From NCBI GenBank assembly GCA_015487755.1, contig WFPG01000097.1, positions 1 through 8,898 on the forward strand: a DNA stretch of 8,898 nucleotides, in the 5' to 3' direction. Source of the DNA: Acidobacteriota bacterium. Lineage in GTDB: Bacteria > Acidobacteriota > Holophagae > Thermotomaculales > Thermotomaculaceae. Position 1 is the first letter of the stretch, and each line of letters begins with the position of its first letter. Below the pieces are notes generated by a model that was not told the origin of the DNA, ran no database searches, and worked only from the letters and a program-made list of their open reading frames with translations. The translations under genes and the position numbers were made by a program. Shown here piece after piece: positions 1 through 7,200 of this stretch.

Positions 1-48
1 GAAATTAATAATATGAAAAAGTTGTTTGAAAAAATGAGACAAAACTAA
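1..48 (+). CDS. 3' end of an unidentified upstream gene (partial)
   Basis: Frame 1 is open from the first base and reads 15 residues, EINNMKKLFEKMRQN, before a TAA stop at 46-48. The composition (basic, helical, with Lys as AAA/AAG and Arg as AGA) resembles the neighbouring genes. The stop sits 12 nt before the gatB ATG, with the gatB ribosome-binding site directly after it, which is typical operon spacing. The fragment is too short to identify. In many genomes gatA or gatC lies beside gatB, but nothing in these 15 residues proves that here. It could also be a chance open frame. Confidence 0.4.
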   Translation, partial: EINNMKKLFEKMRQN

Positions 49-60
49 AAAGGGGTAAAA

Positions 61-1476
61 ATGGAATTTGAAGCCGTAATAGGTTTGGAAGTTCACGCAC
101 AATTAAAAACAGATACCAAGATGTTTTGCTCCTGCAAAACAGACTTTAAAGACGAGCCGAACACAAACACCTGTCCCGTGTGCTACGGATTGCCGGGGGC
201 TTTGCCTGTTATAAACAAAAGGGCTGTTGAGTTTGCAATAAAAGCGGGATTGGCCTTTAACTGCAAGATAAACCTTACCTCTGTTTTTTCAAGAAAAAAT
301 TACTTTTACCCCGATTTGCCTAAAGGATACCAGATAACCCAATACGAAATCCCGATTTGCGAAGGGGGAGAGGTTAAGGTTGACGAGGGCAAGTCTTTCA
401 GGTTGGAAAGAATCCACCTTGAAGAGGATGCCGCAAAGTCTATGCACAGAGGGGACAGGACATTGGTTGACTTTAACAGAAGCGGAATACCTTTGATTGA
501 AATTGTATCCAAGCCTGATATGAGAAGCGGGGAAGACGCATACAGATACCTCGTCCAGTTAAGGGCTATTCTAAGGTATTTAGGGATATGCGACGGAAAT
601 ATGGAAGAGGGCTCTTTAAGGTGCGATGCAAATATTTCTGTAAGGCCTAAAGGGCAGAAGGAATTAGGCACAAAAACGGAATTGAAAAACCTTAACTCTT
701 TCAGGTTTGTTCAAAAGGCTATTGATTACGAAATTAAAAGGCAAATTGAGGTAATTAAATCAGGGGGAAGGATTGTTCAGGAGACAAGGCTTTACGACGA
801 AAAGAAAAACGAAACAAGGCCTATGCGCTCAAAGGAAGAGGCGCACGATTACAGGTATTTTCCCGAGCCTGACTTGAAACCCCTTGTAATTACCGAAGAA
901 GAGATAGAAAGCATTAGAAAAACAATGCCTGAACTTCCCCTTGAAAAGGCTTTAAGGTTTGTAAATGAGTTCGGCATAAAGAAAGAAGACGCTTACTTTT
1001 TAACACTTGAAAAAAGCCTTGCAGACTACTTTGAAAAGGTTGCAAAACAAAGCGGAAACCCGAAAACAGCCTCTGCCTTAATCCAGACAGAGTTGTTAAG
1101 GGAGTTAAACGCGGAGAAAAAGTCTATTGACGATTGTGAGTTAAAGCCCGAAACACTTGTAAAACTCATTAAACTTATTGACAACAAAACAATATCAATG
1201 AAGATTGCAAAGGACATATTCCCTGAAATCTACAAAACAAATAAAGACCCTGAAATTCTTGTAAAAGAAAAGGGGCTTGTCCAGATTACAGACGAAAGCG
1301 CTATTGAAGAGATATGCAAAAAAGTTATTGACGAAAACCCGTCGCAGGTTGAAAAGTACAGAGGCGGGAAACAGGGGCTTTTCGGTTTCTTTGTGGGGCA
1401 GGTTATGAAAGAGACAAGGGGTAAGGCTAACCCGCAGATTGTAAACAAGATTTTAAAGAAACTCCTTGACGGATAA
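61..1476 (+). CDS. gatB: Asp-tRNA(Asn)/Glu-tRNA(Gln) amidotransferase subunit B
   Basis: GatB is the kinase/transamidation subunit of the cytoplasmic GatCAB complex. It phosphorylates the side-chain carboxylate of Glu-tRNA(Gln) or Asp-tRNA(Asn) and amidates it with ammonia delivered from GatA. The 471 residues match the usual family length. The N-terminal signature GLEVHAQL (residues 8-15) carries E10 and H12, which correspond to metal/active-site residues in characterised GatB. Other family blocks are RKNYFYPDLPKGYQITQY (78-95), HLEEDAAKSMH (119-129), DFNRSGIPLIEIVSKPD (137-153), and GSLRCDANIS with TKTELKNLNSF (184-214). Cysteines 23, 25, 38 and 41 (CxC...CxxC) form a probable zinc site. 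The C-terminal third is the helical tRNA-binding region ending in the YqeY-like tail, with GGKQGLFGFFVGQVM at 435-449. The ATG at 61 has a GGGG ribosome-binding site at 52-55, 5 nt away. GatA and GatC are not in the window, so they are encoded elsewhere or upstream. Confidence 0.98.
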   Translation: MEFEAVIGLEVHAQLKTDTKMFCSCKTDFKDEPNTNTCPVCYGLPGALPVINKRAVEFAIKAGLAFNCKINLTSVFSRKNYFYPDLPKGYQITQYEIPICEGGEVKVDEGKSFRLERIHLEEDAAKSMHRGDRTLVDFNRSGIPLIEIVSKPDMRSGEDAYRYLVQLRAILRYLGICDGNMEEGSLRCDANISVRPKGQKELGTKTELKNLNSFRFVQKAIDYEIKRQIEVIKSGGRIVQETRLYDEKKNETRPMRSKEEAHDYRYFPEPDLKPLVITEEEIESIRKTMPELPLEKALRFVNEFGIKKEDAYFLTLEKSLADYFEKVAKQSGNPKTASALIQTELLRELNAEKKSIDDCELKPETLVKLIKLIDNKTISMKIAKDIFPEIYKTNKDPEILVKEKGLVQITDESAIEEICKKVIDENPSQVEKYRGGKQGLFGFFVGQVMKETRGKANPQIVNKILKKLLDG

Positions 1477-1478
1477 GC

Positions 1479-1487
1479 GGGGGGGAG
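1479..1487 (+). promoter_or_regulatory. Ribosome-binding site that points to an AUU start
   Basis: A purine run of seven G followed by AG lies between the gatB stop (1474-1476) and the next gene. The G run ends at 1485, leaving 5 nt before an ATT at 1491. The same G-run-to-start distance is seen at gatB (GGGG, 5 nt, ATG) and at the secreted-protein gene at 8492 (GGGGG, 5 nt, ATG). The only TTG start in this frame, at 1539, is about 50 nt further on and has no comparable purine run just before it. The site therefore supports initiation at 1491. Confidence 0.65.
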
Positions 1488-1490
1488 ATT

Positions 1491-2423
1491 ATTAAAAAAG
1501 TAATTATCCTCTGCCTTGCAATAATTTTAAGCGTAAACTTGCAGGCAGGGGATTTTTTTATCTCTGAAAACAAGTATTTTGACATTTACTACAAAAAGCA
1601 AAACCTGAAACTTGTCCAGCAATTGGTTGTTGTATGCGACGGCTTTCTTGAAAGGGTGTGCAATAAATACGGTTTGAAAAAGCCTGAAAAACCTATTAAG
1701 GTTTACATAAACCCGAATTACAAATTTGAAAACGAAGCCTACCCGTTCAGTTTAAAGATTGCAGGGGCTTACTTCCCCGATAAAAAAATAATTGTTTTAA
1801 AGACAACAAAACCCTTTGACAGCGACTTTACAAGCGATATCTTTATCGTTTTTAAACACGAGGTTGTGCACGCAATAGTTGATTTAAACAAACTGAAAAT
1901 CCCTTTATGGCTAAATGAAGGGCTTGCGGTTTTCAACAGCAGGGGTTTCTCAATCTGGGACGGAAGGGAATTATTGGGGATTAACAAAAAGAAGTTTAAA
2001 ACCTATCTAACACCCCAGTCCTTCCACAACCCTGTCAATGCTCCCGTATCCTACTCCCTTGCCTGCGGATTAGTAAGTTATATGGAATCTTACGGCTCAA
2101 ACAATATGCGAAACTTTTTCAAAAACCTGCAAAAGGGGTATGACTTTAAAGCCTCTTTTTCCGCGGCATTCGGAATAGACTTCAACTTCTTTCTTCTAAT
2201 GTTCAGGGACGACTTTCTATCAAGGTACACAATGTTTAACCTTATAATCTCTTTTAAAGGTTTAGGGGGAATTATATTTTTCCTTTCAATTATAATCGCA
2301 ATAGTAAGGTACTTCAGAAACAAAAAGAGAATAGAAAAAATGGTTGAAGATGAAAAAAACAGTGAAATAGAGCCGTATATTGAACAAGAAAAAGAAGAAG
2401 AAAAACCTTTCATTAAAGAATAA
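1491..2423 (+). CDS. Secreted, membrane-anchored HExxH metallopeptidase-like protein (peptidase MA-like), probable AUU start
   Basis: Read from ATT at 1491 the product is 310 residues. It starts with a textbook signal peptide, M-KKVIILCLAIILSVNLQA, with likely cleavage after the QA at residues 17-18. The in-frame stop upstream is TGA at 1467-1469, and no ATG, GTG or TTG occurs between it and TTG 1539. A start at 1539 would delete the signal peptide. The body holds HEVVH at about residues 123-127, and 16 residues later a glutamate in LWLNEGLAVF (E143). This is the HExxH plus NEGxA pattern of zinc gluzincins of the peptidase MA-like group. One membrane helix lies near 257-273 (GGIIFFLSIIIAIVRYF), followed by RNKKR and a very acidic tail (EQEKEEEKP). 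Inferred topology: catalytic domain outside the cytoplasmic membrane, short charged tail inside. It follows gatB by 14 nt, so co-transcription is likely. The substrate is unknown. The zinc motif is clear, but family placement is by motif only. Confidence 0.72.
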   Translation: MKKVIILCLAIILSVNLQAGDFFISENKYFDIYYKKQNLKLVQQLVVVCDGFLERVCNKYGLKKPEKPIKVYINPNYKFENEAYPFSLKIAGAYFPDKKIIVLKTTKPFDSDFTSDIFIVFKHEVVHAIVDLNKLKIPLWLNEGLAVFNSRGFSIWDGRELLGINKKKFKTYLTPQSFHNPVNAPVSYSLACGLVSYMESYGSNNMRNFFKNLQKGYDFKASFSAAFGIDFNFFLLMFRDDFLSRYTMFNLIISFKGLGGIIFFLSIIIAIVRYFRNKKRIEKMVEDEKNSEIEPYIEQEKEEEKPFIKE

Positions 2424-2487
2424 AATTTTTCCTTTAATTTAAAATTTGATAAACTGGTAGAGAGAAAAATTTTGACAAGGAGTTTGT

Positions 2488-3729
2488 ATGATTAACAGAG
2501 AAAAGTTGGTTGAAAGGTTTTTAAACTATGTAAAAATAAAGACAACTTCAGACGAGGAATCAAATACATTTCCTTCAACCCCAGAGCAGATTGAGTTTGC
2601 AAAAAAGTTAGTGGAAGAGTTAAAGGCTTTAGGCGTTAAAGATGTTGAACTTGACAAGGCAGGCTATGTTTACGCTTCCATACCCTCAAATGTGGAGTGG
2701 GATGTGCCGCCTATAGGCTTTATTGCCCACATGGACACTTCACCTGCCGAAAAGGGAGAGGGGGTTAACCCCATTATCCACAAAAACTATCAGGGTGGGG
2801 AGATAAAACTTCCTAACGGAGATATTGTGCTTACCCCTGAAGAAAACCCTGTGTTAAACAAACTTATCGGGGACGACATTATCACCACAGACGGAACAAC
2901 CCTTTTAGGGGCAGACGATAAGGCGGGCATTGCAGAAATTATGACAGCGGTTGAGTATATGATGAAACACCCTGAATTTAAGCACGGGGAAATTAAAATC
3001 GCTTTCACTCCCGATGAGGAAATAGGCAAGGGCGTTGACTTCTTTGATGTGAAAAAATTCGGGGCAAAGTTTGCCTATACAATGGACGGCGGGCCTTTAG
3101 GGGAACTTGAAGACGAAAACTTCAATGCAGACAAGGCAGAAATCACTTTTAAGGGTATAAATGTTCACCCGGGATACGCAAAGGGGAAACTTGTTAACTC
3201 AATTAGAATGGCTTCTTTGTTTGTAACCCTTATGAACGAAAACACACTTCCCGAAACAACCGAGAAGAGGGAAGGCTACTACCACACAACCTTAATTAAC
3301 GGAATGGAGAATGAAACAAGGCTTCAGATTATTATCAGAAGTTTTGATTTAGACGAGTTGAAAGCACTTGGAGAGGATTTGTTTAAAATCAGGGAAAAGG
3401 TTTTAGAAAAATTCCCAAAAGGCGAAGTTGAGATAAAGATAACCGAGCAGTACAGAAATATGAAGTACATACTTGACGAACACCCAGAGGTTTTAAACAT
3501 TGCTTTAAAGGCTTTTGAAAAATTGGGGATTGAGCCTGAGAGAAAGCCTATTAGAGGGGGAACAGACGGCTCAAGGCTTACATTTATGGGAGTGCCTACC
3601 CCGAATATATTTGCAGGGGGAATAAACTTTCACTCTAAAAAAGAGTTTACCTCGGTAAATACAATGGAAAAGGCTGCCGAGGTTATTTTAACAATTGCAA
3701 ACCTTTGGGCGGAAGAAAACAAAAAATGA
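2488..3729 (+). CDS. pepT: Peptidase T (tripeptide aminopeptidase, M20B family)
   Basis: PepT is a cytoplasmic dizinc aminopeptidase that removes the N-terminal residue from tripeptides, recycling peptide nitrogen. The length of 413 residues is normal for the family. Metal ligands and catalytic residues are all in place: H81 and D83 in IAHMDTSP, D143 in LGADDKAG, E177 (catalytic base) and E178 in TPDEEIGKG, D200 in YTMDGG, and H382 in GGINFHSKKEF. NVHPGYAKGKLVNSI (225-239) in the lid/dimerisation domain and PIRGGTDGSRLTFMG (354-368) are further PepT-type blocks. The ATG is preceded by AAGGAG at 2477-2482, spaced 5 nt. The gene lies 64 nt after the peptidase-like gene, across an AT-rich gap with no clear terminator. 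Its TGA stop overlaps the ATG of the next gene as ATGA, so the two are probably translated together. There is no signal peptide. Confidence 0.97.
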   Translation: MINREKLVERFLNYVKIKTTSDEESNTFPSTPEQIEFAKKLVEELKALGVKDVELDKAGYVYASIPSNVEWDVPPIGFIAHMDTSPAEKGEGVNPIIHKNYQGGEIKLPNGDIVLTPEENPVLNKLIGDDIITTDGTTLLGADDKAGIAEIMTAVEYMMKHPEFKHGEIKIAFTPDEEIGKGVDFFDVKKFGAKFAYTMDGGPLGELEDENFNADKAEITFKGINVHPGYAKGKLVNSIRMASLFVTLMNENTLPETTEKREGYYHTTLINGMENETRLQIIIRSFDLDELKALGEDLFKIREKVLEKFPKGEVEIKITEQYRNMKYILDEHPEVLNIALKAFEKLGIEPERKPIRGGTDGSRLTFMGVPTPNIFAGGINFHSKKEFTSVNTMEKAAEVILTIANLWAEENKK

Positions 3730-4235
3730 TTAAACCTGAAGTTGAAGAAACAGTCTCAATAATCTGTTCAAAGGATTTTTTCAAAAAAAAGGTTGAAGAG
3801 ATATTTAAAAACCTGGGAAAAGGGGGGAACAACTACAAGGTTGAAACCCCCTCTCCCGATACAATTAGAGTAACCTCAGCAAGGTTTATTTACAGGAAGA
3901 TTAACCTTAACGAAATTTTATTCAATATTCTGGACGAAAACGGGAGATTGAAAATCCATTACAAGGTAAACTTTACCCGCTGGTTTTTAGGGCTTTTATT
4001 TCTGTCTTTTACCTTGATAATCGCATTCACCATATTTTACTTCTTTTTTAACAACAAGTACCACCCGCAAATGCAGGTTTCCCACTACATTATTATTTTC
4101 GGGAGCATATTCTTCTGGGCTGTTATCTGGCCTATAATTATGACATTTTTCTACAAAGGCATGGTTAAAAACTTTATGCAAAAGGTGTTAGGCCTGATTG
4201 AAGCGCAGTATATGATTATCCAGAAAAACAATTAA
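3726..4235 (+). CDS. Small membrane protein of unknown function, two transmembrane helices
   Basis: I do not recognise this 169-residue protein. The chosen ATG at 3726 overlaps the pepT stop (ATGA). GGAAG at 3711-3715 may serve as the ribosome-binding site. An upstream TTG at 3705 is possible but lies inside pepT and is less likely. Residues 1-85 form a soluble, lysine-rich alpha/beta-looking region containing KVETPSPDTIRVTSARFIYRK, with no signal peptide. Helix 1 spans about 86-108 (WFLGLLFLSFTLIIAFTIFYFFF). A short loop containing KYHPQ follows, then helix 2 at about 120-142 (HYIIIFGSIFFWAVIWPIIMTFFY). A basic amphipathic tail ends in QKNN. By the positive-inside rule both ends are cytoplasmic and the loop is outside. 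No catalytic motif is visible. The link to pepT is positional only. Its stop overlaps the convergent dnaE stop. Confidence 0.75.
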   Translation: MIKPEVEETVSIICSKDFFKKKVEEIFKNLGKGGNNYKVETPSPDTIRVTSARFIYRKINLNEILFNILDENGRLKIHYKVNFTRWFLGLLFLSFTLIIAFTIFYFFFNNKYHPQMQVSHYIIIFGSIFFWAVIWPIIMTFFYKGMVKNFMQKVLGLIEAQYMIIQKNN

Positions 4236-7200
4236 TTCAGGTTGTAGGTTATACCGAGGGTTTTAAATATATCTGAATCAAGTATATCGTAAGACAACCT
4301 GTACTTTTCGGCAGCCCTAATTATCACCTTTTTCCCTTCAAACCTTACAAGGAAAAACAATGCAAGGTTATCTCCCTTAAAAAATTCAACTTCCTTTTTT
4401 AAAGCCTCAATCTGGTTTCCGTCTTTAACCTCAACAATGAGCATTTTGGCTTCGTTTTTTACCATTTTGTCGTAAGGGACAAGGTTGTTTAAAATTATTC
4501 CCGGCCTATCGTTTTTCAAATTAACAGTGCCGTAAACAAAGAATATGCCCTTTTCCTGCTTAAGCATTTCCGATAAATTTTCAATTACATTCCTTCCTTT
4601 ATTCTCTTCAAAACACGAGGCAAATGCCACAACCTCAACCTTACCTGTCAGGTCTTCAAGTTCAAAGTTTGCCATTTTGTTGCCGTTTCTGTCTTTTTTA
4701 AACCTTACATTCTTTATAATACCGCCTATTACAACACTAAACGGCTCATCGCTAATATAGTCGCTATCCTCTTCCCCCCTGTCGTACAGGTCAAGTATTT
4801 CCCTTACAGACATTGTTGAAAAGCGCCTTAACTCCTTTGCATAATCATCAAGGGGGTGTCCAGACGCGTAAAAGCCCAAAACATCAAACTCTTTTTCAAG
4901 CAATTCAGCCTTTCCCCATTCAGGCTGGTTTTCCTTGTTTTCCTCTTCCCCGTCCTCTATTTCAAAAAGGGGAATTAGTCCCCTTCTCTTTTCTTCCTGT
5001 TCTTTTTGAGCCTGTTTCATCTGGATTTCAAGTGTTTCAAAGAGGTATTTTCTCTTGTCCCCGAAAGAATCAAAGGCGCCTGACATAATAAGGGATTCAA
5101 CAACCTTTTTGTTCACCTTTCTCAAATCCACCCTTTTGAGAAAATCCTTGAAAGACCTGTACTCGCCCTTCTTCCTCTCTTCCAGTATGGATTCAAGGGC
5201 TGCACCGCCTACCCCCTTTATTGCGCCTAACCCGAAAAGTATGTTTTCCCCGACAATGGTAAAACTTTCCCCAGATTTGTTTATGTCGGGGGGAAGAAGT
5301 TTAATGTTTAAACTTTCAAGCATAGGCTTGATTTTAAGTATATCCTCAACCTTGGTGGTGCTTATCTGTTCTAAAGTCAACACAGCGGTGGCAAACTCAA
5401 GGGGATACTTTACCTTTAAGTAAGCGGTTTTGTATGCAAGGATTGCATAGGCTGTTGAATGGGACTTGTTAAAGCCGTACTCCGCAAAACCCACCATAAT
5501 CTTAAACAACTCTTCAAGTTTTTCCTTGGGATAGCCTCTCTCAATTCCGCCTTTTATAAACTTCTCCTGCTGCTCCATCATAACATCCATCTGCTTTTTG
5601 CCCATTGCCCTTCTCAAAATATCCGCCTCGCCGAGGGAATAGCCTGCAAGTTTCTGGGCAATTAGCATTATCTGTTCCTGATAGATAATTGTTCCGTAAG
5701 TTTCCTCAAGTATGTCCTTTAAATCATCAATAAAGTAATCAATCTTTTCAATACCGTGCTTTCTTTTAATAAATGAGTCTAAAAGCCCCGACTGAATAGG
5801 GCCCGGCCTGTACATTGCGTTTGCGGCAATCAGGTCTTCAATAACGGTAGGCTTCATCTTTCTTAAAAGCCCTCTCATTCCCGGGCTTTCAAACTGGAAT
5901 ATTGCCTGAGTTTCTCCCTTTCTAAATATTTCAAACACCTCGTCATCGTTTAACTTTTCCATCTCTTTTTCAAGTTCTTCCTTTGTTATGCCGTGCCTTT
6001 CAAATATGAGTTTTTCGCAGTAATCAATAATAGAAAGGGTTTTAAGCCCTAAAAAGTCCATCTTCAATAAGCCTATTTTTTCAACATACTTTTTATCGTA
6101 TTGCACTATTGGAACAGGGGCTTTGGACTTTGTTTCAATATAGACAGGCGCCAATTCCTGAATAGGCCTGGGCGCAATAATCACCCCTGCGGCGTGAATG
6201 CCTGCGTGCCTTGCGGTGTCTTCAATCTTTAAAGCGGTTTCAACAAGTTTCTTCTTTTCAGGGGAAGATTCCATATACTTTTTAAATTCGTCGCTTTCCT
6301 CAATTGCTCTGCTTATTGTTACATTAAGGCCTGAAGGAAAGAGTTTTGTGGTAACCATATTGGCTTCGCTTGCGGCAATTCCCATAACCCTTGCTACATC
6401 TTTGAAGGCGCTCTTACCTTTCATTCTTGAAATTGTGGCAATCTGGGAAACCTTCTCTTCCCCGTACTTTTCCTTAACATAGTTGATTACATCTTCCCTT
6501 TTCAACTTGCAAAAGTCTATATCAATATCAGGCATTGACTTTCTTTCAGGGTTTAAAAACCTTTCAAAAAGTAGTTTGTACCTTAAAGGGTCAACATCTG
6601 TTATTCCCAGAGTAAAGGCTATAAGCGAACCTGCGGCACTTCCCCTTCCCGGCCCCACGGGGATGTTGTTTTGCTTTGCATAGTTTATAAAATCCCAGAC
6701 AATTAGAAAGTACCCTGCAAACCCTTTGGTGGTAATCACCTCAAACTCTGTTTCAAGCCTCTTTTCATACTCTTCAAAGGGGATATCCTTTGACAGTTTC
6801 CCGGAATCCCTTAACTTAACAAGGCCGTCATAGGCAAGTTTTTTAAGATAAGTGTCAAGGTTGTAACCTTCAGGCACTTGAAAATCGGGAAACATCATCT
6901 TTGAGGGAAGTTCCACATCGCACATCTCAGCAATCTTCAAGGTGTTATCCAGAGCCTCGGGAATAAACCCGAACAACTCCTCCATCTCTTCTCTTGACTT
7001 AAAGTAAAACTTTTCAGGCTCATACTTCATTCTGTCAGTATCTGTAAGCAACTTGTTTGTCTGAATACAGAGAAGAACATCGTGGACAAATGAGTCTTCT
7101 TTGTTTAAATAGTGAACATCGTTTGTGGCAACAAGGGGAATATCCAACTCCCTTGCAATCTTTATCATTTGAGGCATTACAAACTTCTCGTCTTCAAGCC

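Noticed and set aside
2424..2487. Possible promoter for pepT (TTGATA at 2446, TAAAAT at 2440, TTGACA at 2472)
   Set aside because: No pair of boxes has proper spacing, and the region is so AT-rich that single-box matches mean little. TTGACA lies only 10 nt before the start codon and overlaps the ribosome-binding site.
3705..3725. TTG at 3705 as the start of the two-helix membrane protein
   Set aside because: It would place 7 extra residues inside pepT. The ATG at 3726 forms a standard ATGA overlap with the pepT stop.
5866..5889. AAAGCCC / GGGCTTT inverted repeat with a 10-nt spacer
   Set aside because: It lies inside the dnaE coding sequence, codes conserved polymerase residues, has no T tract, and is short enough to occur by chance.
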